Origin: Melampsora larici-populina 98AG31
Lineage: Eukaryota; Basidiomycota; Pucciniomycetes; Pucciniales; Melampsoraceae
NCBI RefSeq assembly: GCF_000204055.1
Contig: NW_006768815.1
Span: forward strand, 124,001-188,000
Direction: 5' to 3'
DNA length: 64,000 nucleotides
In this document: positions 12,463 to 24,332 of the stretch, in pieces
How the letters are laid out: each line of letters starts with the position of its first letter
Position numbering within the stretch: position 1 is the stretch's first letter
Position numbers and translations under genes: made by a program
Notes under the pieces: generated by a model
The model's input: the letters and a program-made list of their open reading frames with translations, nothing else
Databases searched by the model: none
What the model was told of the DNA's origin: nothing

Positions 12463-13557
12463 ATGTCCTGGCCAGAAGCGATCCAACAAGCCCTCGAACG
12501 ACGTGATGCTCAGGAGAAAGCCTATAGTCGGATCATTGAGCATTGCGAGCCATTCGCTCTCTTTCTTCCGCTTCCACAAACCTATCAATTTGTTTCTTTT
12601 TGTTTCTTTGTGATGGTCTTTATTATTTGAAACTCATTCAAGTTTAATCATCTTGATTATCTTCGGTCATCTTAGACCGTAGGCTAGCACAACAAACTAC
12701 AATTCTTAAGGAACGGAATGCGTCTCTACTTAAAGCTTCGACTTCAGTTAGTGGTAATGGTGGTGGCCCAAATGGACGTAATCAAACTGGAGAGTAAGTT
12801 TCATTATCTGATCTTCAACCATTTTCTTATGTCTCAACACTGACTCTACAAAATTCTGATCATCAAAACAATCCTTTATTCTGCTTAGTATTTCTGTCGC
12901 TCGTGCCTACACTGCCTCACTCGAAGCACAACTTGCGACACTACGAGACGAAATGACTGGAATGTATAAAACCCAAAGTCAGAATGCCCAACGATTATTA
13001 GTGATGAATGAAACCTTACGTGAACGTGATGAAAGATCAAGAGCTGAAGAAGAAGAATTAAGATTAGTTCGTACAGAAGTAGCAAGGTTAAGGGAAAGAG
13101 TGGCTAATCATGCAGAAGCCATGAAAGAAAAAGATCGACAGATTCAAGTGAGTGGAAAACGACAAAAAGAAATCATCGAATTTTCTAGTTTCACTTGGGT
13201 TCTTGATCTCCTGACAAATCTATCAACAGAGTGTACTCGATGAGCTGGCTACCCTTCAACTCGAACATTCTGTCCTACAAGAAACAAATACAAAGCTACG
13301 TCAAGATAATGCAGGATTAGTACAGCGGTTCGTTCTAATGCCTCATCTTTCTTAACTCCATGTGTTACATGCTTGGGTACGATCGGACAATCTTACTCAA
13401 ATTGAATTATGTTTTTCACAGGTGGCTTGATCAACGACTGGCAGAGGCCACACGTATGAACGATGCCAATCAGTTTCTACTCGATGCTGAGAAGAAAGGC
13501 TTACCCTCACATGAACCTAATCCATCAAGTGATCAACCTAATCCACCTGATCCATGA
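12463..13557 (+). CDS. ATG16: Autophagy protein 16, short fungal form (230 aa)
   Basis: ATG16 binds the ATG12-ATG5 conjugate and helps place it on the phagophore for ATG8 lipidation. Exons: 12463-12544, 12676-12793, 12889-13147, 13230-13327, 13422-13557; phases close. The start MSWPEAIQQALERRDAQEKA fits the ATG5-binding N-terminus. It is followed by IIEHYRRLAQQTTILKERN and a long heptad-rich coiled coil (about residues 65-190). The conserved tail RWLDQRLAEATRMNDANQFL is the family signature. There is no WD40 domain, as usual in fungi. The first intron is awkward. The family-like join needs a GC donor at 12545 (131-nt GC-AG intron). A canonical GT donor at 12602 also keeps frame but adds 19 residues. 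The coiled-coil assignment rests on sequence inspection only. Confidence 0.88.
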
Positions 13558-14180
13558 TCTTCGATCCTTCTCTGTCTTCGATCTCGATCCTTCTCGTAAT
13601 GTATGCCTAGCCTGGTCTCTTTTGCATACATATCATTGATGTCACTTGACATCACTTCGTTTTGAAATTGGAACACATCGAATAATGTTCTGTTGTATAG
13701 TCTTTATATATCGTTCATGGGTTTCTTGTTTAATCAACTCAGAAATTACTTACTCTACCTTTATCTTTTTTAAAGCTCACTAATGTACGGTTTAGTCTAT
13801 GATCAACTCATCATTTCATCAGTTTTCATAACTGGAATTTTTCAGAAAGGACTACTCAAACTTCCGTACATTCTTGGTTTACCAGAGTCTACTAAGATTG
13901 GATGTTCAGCAAATACCAACTCTGATGAAAGACGCTAAAGATCACAACTCTTCCATCAATCCACAGCTCTACCAGATTGGGTTTATGCCACATTGTTCAA
14001 CAAAAGACCTCATAATCCTACGGGCACATGAATCACTTGATCTACTCAAATCTTAAAGAGAATGAAAGTGGATCTGTGTCACTAATTTGAGGAGATGAAG
14101 AGTAGTGTTTTCTCTCACGGTTGAAGATGGCTTACTCATACAAGTATGTGGTACATCATTACAAGTTTACAAGATTTCGA
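13558..14180. other. Convergent intergenic region
   Basis: The ATG16 and RraA-like genes converge here, so this region should hold both 3' UTRs. Open frames near 13874-14056 lack motifs or splice logic. Confidence 0.5.
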
Positions 14181-15301
14181 TTATTTACCTCGATGCTCAG
14201 CAAAAGTTTCCTTGATACTTCTTCCTGCCTTTAGGTCAGCCATACACTTCTTATCAATCTCAACATTCTTTGTACAGTCTTTGATAACTTGTTCAACCAT
14301 TCCTTTGGGTACTACTACCACACCATCTTCATCACCTACAATGATATCATAAGGCTCAATGGTCACAGGTGCAAGACGTTGAGCTTTGGAGTCTTGGGGT
14401 ATACCTTCATCTAAGGGATGTATAGTGATCGGTTCTTGAAGTACTGAAGGACGAGTAAACGTAGCTTGCCCTAGAACAGAATGTGATCTTGCAAAAACCT
14501 AATCAAAAAATACCTTGATCAGACAGATATTTCAATTTTAATATGGTTAAGAAAGAAGCAATCCTCACTGGAAATCCAACTTCACGATGTTCAGCCAAAT
14601 CACGACATCTACCATCGATCACTACACCTTTGACACCACGAAACTGGGCTCTTGTAGTCATCAAACCTCCCCACACTGCGTTCTTGGTATCTGAAATGGA
14701 TCATTAAAGTGATGATCATGAGGAAGGATACAAACAATTGACAGTGTGTTGATGTGACTTACTGGGAGGAGATGAGATCACTATCACTGTACCTGGTTCA
14801 GCAGCGTCTACCTACAATATACAAAAAGGTATCAATTAGATCAAGATGATCAGATGTGAAGGGTTGTAAGAACTCAAATCTTACATAGTGTTCCTTAGGA
14901 CGTCTTGCTTGAGAATCACTAACATGAACAATCTAGTGATGTATGCAAAACCAAGAATAAATCAATAATCGTGAAATGGAGATATAATACGTAGAGAATA
15001 TCCACCTGGACTGTAAAAGCTTCACCACATAATTTTAAAGGAGATTCTGATTTTGAATCAGGTGAGTAAAGATTGAGATCAGGTAAATAACCACCATGTG
15101 GAGAATGTAAAGCTACAAGCGCATCAGCTATCTAGCCATTTCCCAGAATTGTTGTATTATGGAATCAGCTGAAGAGTATAAGATTGAATGTGATTGAGAG
15201 TGAGGTAAGTTGATATGAATCAAGTGATGTACCTCACAAGTTGAAAAAGTTCCAATAGATGAAATCAAATCAACTGAAGTCCTTTCTTGAGAAGTGCTCA
15301 T
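14181..15301 (-). CDS. RraA-like / HMG-aldolase-fold protein (244 aa)
   Basis: Exons: 15301-15233, 15131-15006, 14932-14885, 14811-14763, 14690-14566, 14498-14181; GT-AG introns, phases close at 244 codons. The N-terminus reads IGTFSTCEIADAL, then LHSPHGGY, LCGEAFTV, VIDGRCRDLAEH and IVGDEDGVVVVPKG. These are the hallmarks of the RraA / 4-hydroxy-4-methyl-2-oxoglutarate aldolase family. The Arg-Asp pair in GRCRD and the acidic GDEDG segment form the metal and substrate site. Eukaryotic members act as pyruvate-aldol aldolases or oxaloacetate decarboxylases; the physiological substrate here is unknown. It is transcribed divergently from the peroxin gene, with only 210 bp between start codons. 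The stop TAA overlaps a weak GTAAAT donor, so a short extra 3' exon cannot be excluded. Confidence 0.9.
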
Positions 15302-15511
15302 TGTATTTATTTGAAGATAGTTAGAGTGTTTTTCAAGACTTGATCTTTTGTGATCATGAAGCACTTTTGGCTGAGCAGGATATACTCGAAGTTGAGTTGA
15401 ATTTAAGTGTTAAAATTTAAAATCAAAACTGGATTTGTACTTTGATTGGATTGGGGTAAAGAAAGCTTGACTTGAAGGTTTGATGATGATGAGTCAGAGT
15501 GACTCTGATCG

Positions 15512-17466
15512 ATGGCTACTGCCTTGGACACTTATCTTAATGATCCATCTTTAGAAATCAATTATCACTATTATCATCATCATCATCAGTAAGTATTCTT
15601 CATTATTATCTTAGAATCCAATTTGAATACTGATGAAGAACCACTTCTGCTTATAGTCAAGTTAATATGAATCAACAAAATACCAAAACTTCAACTCCAA
15701 TTCAAACTATACTCTCTTTACCTCCATCTATCTTATCTTTCTTAGTTCGATCTCAACCTATCATCAATTCAATAGCTTCACTCTCTCTCATCATACGATG
15801 GTCTCATCCAACTGGTCATTATCCATCCTGGCTTCTACTCTTCTCTTGGTCATTCTTCTGTCTATCATCTGAATATTTAATCAACTATGTTGGATTCAAT
15901 TTGATCTTAACTTTAACTTTAACCTTCACTTGGTTAAAAGCTATCAATCCAAATCAATCAATTCAAACTACTACAAATCAAGACCAATCAATCACACCAC
16001 CTCAAACTAATCCTACAGCTTTGATTAACACTCTCGATTCATTTCAAGTCATTGTAGATCATGCTCATTTACTCTCGATCACTATCATTCAACCCATCCA
16101 ATCCATCTTGAATTGGTCAGATTATCAACAATCAAAAACATGTTTATACGCTTCTTTAACTTCAATACCGTTCACCTTACTCTTAACAAGATGCTTAGGA
16201 ATCCAAAACTTATTCTTAATTATGGGTTCAATCCTAATTCTTTGGTCTGCTCCTTGGTTTACTTTATTTAGAAAATTGATTTGGAGGTCTAGGATTTTAA
16301 GATCATTTTGTAGAGTTTGTTTAAGGATTTGTTTGTTTGGTGGGATTGGAGTTTGGGATGAAATTAAAAGAGGTGATCATCATGGTGATTCAATCAAGAT
16401 TATTCCTTCTAGAAATTCGAATCCAAAACCAGATTCTGATGAGGTATGTTGGCTCCTTTTTCTCGTCCATTCACACTTTCTTTCTGACTGACTCTGTTCT
16501 GTTGTTTTTGATCTTCAGAATTATACAAACCATGATGATGGGTTTCAATCTGCTATGGTTAAGCATTCGCGAGACGAAGAGGATGATGAACATAAACAAG
16601 AAATCGAAGTCAGATTCACGATTTTTGAAAACCAACGTTGGTGGATGGGACTAGACGTACGTTTTATATTTCTCTTTTTGATATCCAGATGTCATACTCA
16701 TACTAATCTTTTTGATTTTCAGTGGACCAACACCTTATTACCACACGAAAGACCGAATTGGACAGATTCAAGCCATACACCTGTACCAGGCCCCACAGAT
16801 TTCAAGTTACCAAATCCGACGATCACTTCAAGTGGTAAAAAGATTCAATGGAAATGGCAAGATCGAGACTGGACGATTTCCAAAGCTTCACCAGGTCTGA
16901 TCAACCCAGACACGACTACCAAACCACATCATCCACTCTCAAGTCCTCTTCGACTCTCCATGAAATCTATCTTGAATTCTTCTTCTCCTAATGATCTTAA
17001 TGGACTTATGAATCGTTCAGAGACCCAGAAATCTCGTTCTGGATCACTTTCTTTTGGTCAACAAGCTGGCTCTGAACTTGAAAAGAATTTGAGAGAAGCC
17101 GTTGCTTCTTCTGGTCTATCGACCGAAGCAATGGTCGAAGGAGAAGATCCAAGTGTACCATGGGATGTAGATACAAACGGTAAGTAAACTACTACAAACT
17201 AATTGCTCCTATCAAACCCTAACTGATTTTTTCTTTGGATAGGCTGGCAATATGGGGATAATCATTGGGAGAAACTGAGTAGAAAGGCAGGGATTGGTAG
17301 GTATACAAGAAGAAGAGCTTGGGTAAGACGAGCAGTGATGGTTTCTACTGAAAACCATCAAGAATCAGAAGAAGAAGAAACCGAGATTGAGCGTGTTGAG
17401 AAGATGATCCCTAGTACGCCTAAGAATAAAGATGCTTTAAGAAGAAGATTGGTGAATACGAATTAA
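15512..17466 (+). CDS. Dysferlin-domain peroxin, PEX30/PEX23 family (560 aa)
   Basis: Proteins of this family sit in the ER and peroxisome membranes, shape ER tubules where peroxisomes bud and control peroxisome size and number. Exons: 15512-15588, 15657-16443, 16519-16656, 16723-17179, 17243-17466; all GT-AG, phases close. Four to five hydrophobic segments in residues 40-260 (for example YPSWLLLFSWSFFCLSS) fit the reticulon-homology part. Downstream is the DysF pair: DysF-N with VRFTIFENQRWWMGLDWT then LPHERPNWTD, and DysF-C with VPWDVDTNGWQYGDNHW and YTRRRAWVRRAVM. The first exon is supported by the GTAAGT donor and an in-frame join to the second exon. Starting at ATG 15667 would drop 28 residues. 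Which of the yeast PEX28-PEX32 members it matches is unresolved. Confidence 0.88.
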
Positions 17467-19318
17467 TACTCCCATAGTCTTTGAAGATCTCTTCCTGCCC
17501 CGTATTATGTTTTGAATCTTAGTCTCGAAAAAAATCAGTTTAGCAATCATTTTGTTAGTATTTGTGAACTGTTCATAAGCCTATTTGATTATTATAAAGT
17601 ACTCGATTGAATGTTTAATTCCTTCAAGCTGGTAGTTGTTGAGGTTTCATTGTATTTGTTTTGTATATGTGTAATATATTCGTCGTTAAGAAGACAGAAA
17701 AAAGTGATTTGAAAATCATTGAATGGGTAATCGTCTATATCATCAAATTCTAGCGTAAAATTAAGATTCAATAAGGTTTTTTGAAGCTCTTCGTGATGAC
17801 ATGTCTACTTTATGCTATGGTTCATAGTTGAACTGATTGCCCTACCTTAAACTCAGGTTTACTGGCAAAGTCACATTTTTTTACCAAAGGAATCATATCG
17901 GTTGTCCAATGAGCACCCATGAATGGTATGGGACCATTGAGGATCCAAGGACGCACAATACAAGGTTTTGACATCTCCTGAGATTAGATATTTCCATCTG
18001 AGATATTATTGATCGGCTCTTCTCCAACTTATCAATGTAATCCAATAGAATCCAATCACACCTCGAAATTGAATTGTAGTCAGCTTCGACTAAGCAGGAC
18101 TAAGCCCATCGCCCAGTCCCGTCCGCACCCTCCAAAGATTCAAGAGTACTTACACAGTTCTTCCATGTCTATTTGGTAATTTCTTACTTTACCGGCTAAG
18201 CTGGCTCACCTGCGTATGTCATAGAGATAACCAGAGATAAATGCAATGAGTTGAAGCTAAAGTTGAGATAAATTCAAAAGAAAAAAATGCCCAAGTATTT
18301 AAGCCCTCTCTGCGCGGTCGCGTCCGCGCCCTCTCTTGATGCACATCTTGACATGAGGTTGTGTGTAAATTTAAAGGACTGAGGTGATATGATATATCTG
18401 ACTCTTGATGAAATTCCTCAAACTCTTTGAGTATGTATTCTAGACTCAGCTCAGGAGGAAGGGTGGAACTAGATAGATTGGTCAGAGTCCGTTCGGCAAG
18501 ATTTATAAAACTCTATAACACGTTAAGTACACCACCCAAGCCAATTATGTATTGGTCATTTGTCAAAAGATTTTACGATACACGTTTTACCAAACTGCAA
18601 AACTGTCAACAAGAGCTCAGTTTTTGTTGACATTTTTGGTTGATTGTTTGGTGTGTTTGACTTTTTCAATATGCCCCTTGAAAAAGGGGCAAATCAAAAA
18701 AGGGTTTTTGTGTAACACTCACTTTTTGGATAAAGCTGCCAAATAGGCCCCTAGACGTGAGAAGCGTACTTTTTAAAAAAAGAAAATGAGGTTGAACGCA
18801 GAAGCAGAGTAGTAGAACGAGTTGACATCCAAGGGCATCAAGCAACTGTCCTTGACCTTGATGTTTTCAAAGATGGACTTTGCAAAATGTTTAACAAGGA
18901 AGATAAGATACCAACCAGTCCGCCACTGGGATTTGCCTTTTTTATAGGTGGTTGTCCATTTGATCCTTCTTTATGGCTTTTGTTGTCTCTTGCTTTTGCA
19001 ACCCCTCACAGGAACTGGCCTAGTTAATCCAGCATAAAAGTGTGGAAACACAATGTGGACTTGGTGCTACCGGAGAATTATCCAGATACAACCACCTGGT
19101 GTCTGCTCCTTATTTGTATTAGTAATACCTGTGGTTTAACTACTGCTAGATATGAACATAAAACCAAGTGTCCATTCCAAAAAAATACGAACAACCTATT
19201 GAAACATGGCAAGTTCTTGAGAGGTGGTGCAAAAGTAAGAGGTGGCAAAAGCCAAACAGAAGGAACAAACAAACAACCACGGCAAAAAAGGCAAATCCCC
19301 ATGGCGGAATGGTCGGTA
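17467..19318. other. Long intergenic region
   Basis: AT-rich with no clear gene. A 50-codon open stretch on the minus strand (17974-17822) has fair coding composition, an acceptor-like CTCAG just upstream and no convincing partner exon; it may be a gene remnant. At 18300-18345 a GC-rich block (CCCTCTCTGCGCGG then CGTCCGCGC) closely matches one arm of the palindrome at 58147-58194. I see nothing else. Confidence 0.4.
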
Positions 19319-19407
19319 CAGTCGATTTCAGAAAGCTTGGAAACTTTTGCCCGCCAAACTTGAGCAGTTTGGCGCGGCATTCTTTCCAAGCTTCGTGAAA
19401 TTGACTG
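19319..19407. mobile_element. 89-bp palindromic mariner-type MITE
   Basis: Arms of about 25 bp (CAGTCGATTTCAGAAAGCTT at the left; the right arm is its near-perfect reverse complement) surround a short loop that itself pairs (GCCAAACT with AGTTTGGC). TA flanks both ends (19317-19318 and 19408-19409), the Tc1/mariner target. The terminal CAGTC matches the ends of the larger element at 32583-37603. Confidence 0.6.
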
Positions 19408-19566
19408 TATCTTTGAAATTACTAATGATTTCAACCATACAATGGTTTCCACAAAAGTTCATGATGGGAATCCACTGTATCGTCGAGGCTGACTTTCCAG
19501 TGAGTGTGGTGCGCTCTGGCGCACTTCTTTTATGGTACTTATGTCAACACGTTGGTTCCTTCTTCG

Positions 19567-22500
19567 TCAACCTGAGCCCCGGAACCGACACCCCGAGGGT
19601 TACCCGAGCCCCGAACCGTCGGGGTTAGGGTCCGGTTAGCCTTTTTTTGGACCCAGATACATCGGGGCCCCGTCGGTTTCGGGCGCGGGGTGGGGTTGGT
19701 TTAGGCGTCTCGAACCGCGGATAACCCGCGGGTTTTTAGCAATTTCAGCAAAGAGATAGATTTCAAATCTGAGACCGGTGACAAGGTAGTAGAAAAAAGC
19801 AAAGACAAAACAAGTAGAAAAAAACAGACAGTAATATGTTGAAAGAAAATTAAAGTAAAAAAACCTTCAAAAAAAGAAAAGTATATGATAAAAACGATTA
19901 ATCGCTATCATCATCAATAACAATTTGAGTTCCTGAAACAGATGTTCTACCAATGTTATTTGGGAAAAACATAGCCCCAAAGAGGCGAAACCACTCCTTG
20001 AGACACAGAAGGATTTCCACACTAGTCGGAGTAAGAGATGATCGTTGAGGTCCGATGATACGCTTTGTCTTGCTAAACGCTCCCTCGGATGATGTGCTTG
20101 TAGCTGGAATTGAAAGGTACATCCTTGCCATCTTAGCAAGTCCTGGTAGTGCGTCCTCCTTCCCTTTCCAAAAAGTTACGATATCCCCCCGATGACGGTC
20201 ACAATCACCCAAATAGCGATTAATCTCGCTTTCAATGGTGGCGTATGAGGTCGGTTTGTCGCTTCCGTAGATTGCTTCGGCAAACCGATTTTTTGGCTTC
20301 TTTGGTTTGATCTTAGAGGGTGGAGGAGCACAGGTGAAAGTTGATGCCATATCGATAAAGTGTTGTTTGAAGTCGTTAGGAGTCATGTCATATCTTAAAA
20401 ACAAATCGGAATGTTCCTAGGTATGAGGTATGCAAATAATCTTCAATTAGTATAAGCAAAAAATTCATGATTTGAAGAATTACTTACCTCAAAGAATTTC
20501 ATCTTGAGGCGAGGATTCAATATCATGGCACAAATGGGTGCTGGTTTTGTCAGTACTAATTTAAAGTATTCCTCCAGCTTCTCAAACATGTCCTTTGCAG
20601 CTGGTAAAAGCTGATCGTGGTCATACTTCTCCTTGACCTGAAGTAAGAAATATAGATTGATTATCAGAATCGAGTATTAGATGGAGGTGGTAAAGAAAGT
20701 ACTTACCTCCAACAAATTCTCCATAATAACCGTGTAAACAGGTATGACTTCATGCATTGTAGGATATTGCCTTTGGCACAACAGATTGGTAGCTTCACTG
20801 AGGGGTTCGAGAAAATCACACATTTGCTGAACGTACTTCCATTCCAATTTTGAAAGTGCAAACTTCGGGGCTTGGCGTTCACAATACTGTACACAGGCAT
20901 CTTTCAGTCGAAGGGCTCGCTTAAGCATGTAGTATGATGAGTTCCAACGGGTTGGAACGTCGATCATCAACCTGGTGGCACGATCTTTTGATTTCGCAGT
21001 TTGAGATATGTTGGGGTCTTCCTCATCTGAGTTGGAGGGTGTGCGATGTTGGAAGAAGCTGACAGTGTCGTCGTCCAGTTGCACCTCAAGGTCTTCCTCA
21101 TCGTCAATATCGTCAGTGTTTTGTTGACCATATCTATCTTTATCTTTATCTTTATTTTGATTTTTATCTTTCTTGGCTTCAGCTTCAGGATCTTTTTGAA
21201 TATCACGAACAAGAGCTATCACATTAGCAAAGTTTTGACTACGTTGAGGAGTTTTTCGAGTATACATAGCCAGACCGTGTATACGAGCATAGATGGTCTT
21301 CAAATCGACAGTTGAATTGTCAGGAGAGTCGACAATCTTCATCAAGGATGGAGGGAGAGGTTCTGAGTCTTCAAAAGAGTCGTCTCCAAATAGTTTGAGG
21401 CCTTGCTTGGCAACTAAATTGATCACATGTGCACAGCATCCCATGAGTTGATTCTCAGCGAAATTGAGGTCGGGATTTTGAGAAAGTAATCGACCAATCT
21501 TCGTATTGACGCTGGCATTATCGGCTGTCATACCGGAGATCTTCATGCCCAAATCGAACTTGCAGATATACTTGGAAAGTATATCTGCAAAGTTATCGGC
21601 ATCATGGGCACCTAAAAGCACCAAAAGTCAGAATCAAATACACACAATGAAAGAAATAGAAAATAAAATAAATTACTCGCCTTCAATATTAGGCATCCCA
21701 ATTACTACGTCCATAAGCTTCCATTCTTTGGTGATGAAGTGGCTCGTAATTCCTAAGAATCCGTGATGATTAGGTGAAGTCCATGCGTCTTGAGTGAACG
21801 CTACGTAGTCCGCTTGATCGAAAAACGTAGACTTGATGAATTTCTCATAGTGTGTATATACTTTAGTACAGTGCTGAGCTATCGCGTGTCGTTGCACAAG
21901 CATTCCCCTAGTTTGAGGGTTTATGAGTAGAAGGAGGTCCTTGAATGACTTTTGGTTGACAATTGCATATGGAAGATCACAGTCGGCGAGGAAATAGGCG
22001 ATCAAGGTCTTGAGAGTCTCCACGTTGAGGGTTTCCTGTAAGTACAAAGTAAAGAAAGAGAGAAACGAGTTTGAATAATGTGAAGATGAAGTGATGATAT
22101 CGCATGCCAAACCTCACCTGTTCACCTATAGTGCTTTGCTTGAAGTGTCCAATAACACTCAGTTGCTTCTTTGGTGCTGGACCATCCTCGAATAGTTTAT
22201 GTTGAGACTTCAAGTGATTACTCATCGACTTGGTACTTCCGGTCGAGTCGTCTTTCAATGTCAGGCCACAGCTTTTGCCAGTCTTCGGATCGATAACTTC
22301 ACAACGATTAAAGCCGTCTCCTCTTTTAGCACCTGGGATCTTGACAAAGTGAGTCCAAACGTAGCTCGAACGCTTGCGTTTGACGGTTTGTGTGGCCACT
22401 GATGAGGTGTCGCCATCGTCGGCATCGGTGGTATCTGGACGACTCGAGGTAGCTGGGGTGGAAGCGCGAGTGGAGGCTTGAGATGCAACACGTGGCTCAG

Positions 22501-22818
22501 TTTGAGCCATGTTGCATAGGATCGATGGGGAGTGGGTGGTTGAGGGTTTGAAGAAGGATCAAAGTCTAACTTCCGAGGTCGGAAGGTAGACTTTGGGCGT
22601 GCCCCGACGGGGCGCCCGCGGGCATCCGCGGGCGCCCCGTCGGGGCCCCGAATACTTTTGGGCCCCGTCGAGTAGTCGGGTTCGGGCGCGGGGTACGTCT
22701 TGGGAGCCGGGTTTTGTTCGGTTCGGGGTACGGTTCGGGTGCGGGATGGCTCATTGTCTATCGGTTCGGGGTGCGGGATGGCCATTACCCGCGTTTTTCG
22801 GGTCGGGGCTCAGGTTGA
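19567..22818 (-). mobile_element. hAT-family DNA transposon
   Basis: A single hAT transposase gene is bracketed by inverted terminal sequence TCAACCTGAGCCCCG (left from 19567; reverse complement ending 22818). Behind these ends lie GC-rich subterminal regions (19575-19735 and 22600-22805) full of CCCCG/CGGGG runs, unlike the AT-rich surroundings. I could not find the 8-bp target duplication expected for hAT, and weaker inverted similarity continues outward on both sides. The true ends may therefore lie up to about 40 bp further out. Confidence 0.75.
19898..22510 (-). CDS. hAT transposase, intact (773 aa)
   Basis: This is the cut-and-paste transposase of the surrounding element. Exons: 22510-22118, 22035-21681, 21611-20707, 20637-20488, 20416-19898; phases close. 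An N-terminal BED zinc finger (YVWTHFVKI, then the C/H pattern ending NHLKSQH) leads into an RNase-H-like core with the acidic residues in AFTQDAWTSPNHHGF and SGMTADNASVN. A charged insertion of K/D repeats follows (around residue 400). The hAT C-terminal dimerisation region has DIVTFWKGKEDALPGLAKMA and the catalytic Glu in TSSEGAFSKTKRII. The second intron joins correctly only with a GC donor (AAG|GCGAGT at 21680), a textbook GC-AG site; the nearest GT donor gives an immediate stop. No stop or frameshift is seen, so the element may still be active. Confidence 0.93.
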
Positions 22819-23288
22819 GTTTTGTGAAGTCATGTCACATGGTACCAGAGATGTGACAGGTGCAAAAGATGCGCCTCAACGAGGGCTATCAGATGGTACA
22901 CATGTCTGACCCTGAACATGACTGGTGGCTTGGGAAATGTGTGATTTGTAACTTTTGGCCCCCCAGACCGACGAAAATCCATACCGGCTCGGGTCGGGTA
23001 CTTACATACGGATATCTCGGTGATTACACGTGGTACAAATGAAAGTATATGTAATCGAGAGCCCTGATCAAGGCGCTTCTCCTACCACCGAGAAATCCAT
23101 GTTAACCCACCTCTCCTCGGGGCAAATAGTGAAAGTGTGAGGGCCGGGGCCGGAATGGATCGAGGACGGTTTGTTCTCCAGGAGCTTTCCGGGGTCCTAC
23201 TTCCACTCATTCCGAGCATTCCAACCAAAACTCCATCCAGAACCAACCTCAAGCTGAAGCTCAAGCAGCACCAAAACCACCCAAGAAA
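22819..23288. other. Intergenic between the hAT element and the EI24-like gene
   Basis: It holds weak inverted similarity to the outer left flank of the hAT element (TGGTAC and ATGT blocks at 22836-22856) and the presumed promoter of the next gene. No gene is seen. Confidence 0.45.
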
Positions 23289-24332
23289 ATGCCACAAGAA
23301 TTACTTTCATTCCCACCGATTTATCTTTTAGTAGGAATCTACAGACTCACAACCGATCCAAAGCTATGGTATCCGATCTGGAAAGACTGTAAATCAACCA
23401 TAAAATCGACCATCCTAATCTCAATTGGAACCTCAATCATAACCTTACCCCTCACAAACCTATGGGTAAAATTCTTTATGAATAGCACAAGCTTGCTTAG
23501 GTATACAGAAGAATCATTTTTTTGGAAACTTTCGGTTCAAAGAATTGCAGTTTTTTCTATTTGGATTGGACAACTTAGTTGGTTGATTGAATGGTCTTTA
23601 AAACGAAAACTTATGAAATCTAAAAAATTTGTGTATCAATCTACTTTAGAGTCTAGGAATAAACCTAATTCTTTTTGGGCTGAGTATTTTGAAGAATGGG
23701 AAATCGCTCCGGTTTTAAAGGCGAAGAGAAGGTTAAGGAAAAGGGGATGGTATAATACTTTGTCTGGTCCATTTGTTAGGTTTTTCGTACTTAAAGGTAA
23801 GTTCATGTTAACTATCCTTTTCGATTTAAGTGTAGAAAATAGTTTGGGATTGATTGACATGAGTTCTTTTGATGTGGATATTATTCTAGTGTTACTTATT
23901 CCACTTCACTTCGTTCCATTCCTGAACACGATCATCATATCACTCTTATCATCCCTAACGTTTTCCGAAACACAACTAGCCCCATACTTCAAATCAAAAA
24001 AGATGACGGACCTACAAACCTCAATCTTCATAACCGAAAGAGAAAGAGAATTAAGGTTACTAGGATTCATTGGTTGCTTATTACAAAGAATCCCATTGAT
24101 CGGAATGATCTTTTCGATTTCGAATCGGATTGGAATTGCTATGTATGCTCATGATTTAGAAAAACGTCAAGAGTTGTTTAGGAAAGGGATCTTGAAACCT
24201 AAAGGGGCTTATCAGAGTCGTACGGCTCTGGTCGAGTTGGATTTACCTAGAGATGCTATTGGAAATTTTCCAAAGAAAGAAGCTTTAGAAGAAGAAGAAG
24301 AAGAAGAAGTCTCGGAGAAGAAGTTGGATTGA
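23289..24332 (+). CDS. EI24/RRT8-like multispanning membrane protein (347 aa)
   Basis: Four to six hydrophobic segments are visible, for example IKSTILISIGTSIITLPLTN, AVFSIWIGQLSWLIEW and IILVLLIPLHFVPFLNTIII. The signature region IPLIGMIFSISNRIGIAMYA then HDLEKRQELF matches the EI24 / CysZ-like family, which in yeast includes RRT8 and LDS proteins of the spore wall and lipid droplets. The C-terminus is a Glu-rich tail. Yeast relatives act in outer spore-wall assembly; the role here is inferred only. The gene is written as a single exon, but 23797-23835 (GTAAGT ... TTAAC ... GTAG, 39 nt, a multiple of three, no stop) has all the marks of a small intron. Removing it leaves frame and gives a 334-residue form. 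Confidence 0.75.
   Translation: MPQELLSFPPIYLLVGIYRLTTDPKLWYPIWKDCKSTIKSTILISIGTSIITLPLTNLWVKFFMNSTSLLRYTEESFFWKLSVQRIAVFSIWIGQLSWLIEWSLKRKLMKSKKFVYQSTLESRNKPNSFWAEYFEEWEIAPVLKAKRRLRKRGWYNTLSGPFVRFFVLKGKFMLTILFDLSVENSLGLIDMSSFDVDIILVLLIPLHFVPFLNTIIISLLSSLTFSETQLAPYFKSKKMTDLQTSIFITERERELRLLGFIGCLLQRIPLIGMIFSISNRIGIAMYAHDLEKRQELFRKGILKPKGAYQSRTALVELDLPRDAIGNFPKKEALEEEEEEEVSEKKLD

Noticed and set aside
17822..17974. Fifty-codon minus-strand frame with coding-like composition
   Set aside because: I could not find an upstream exon with a matching phase; candidate joins create a stop. Kept only as a note in the intergenic entry.
19559..22826. 8-bp target duplication of the hAT element
   Set aside because: CTTCTTCG on the left and GTTTTGTG on the right do not match, so I do not claim one.
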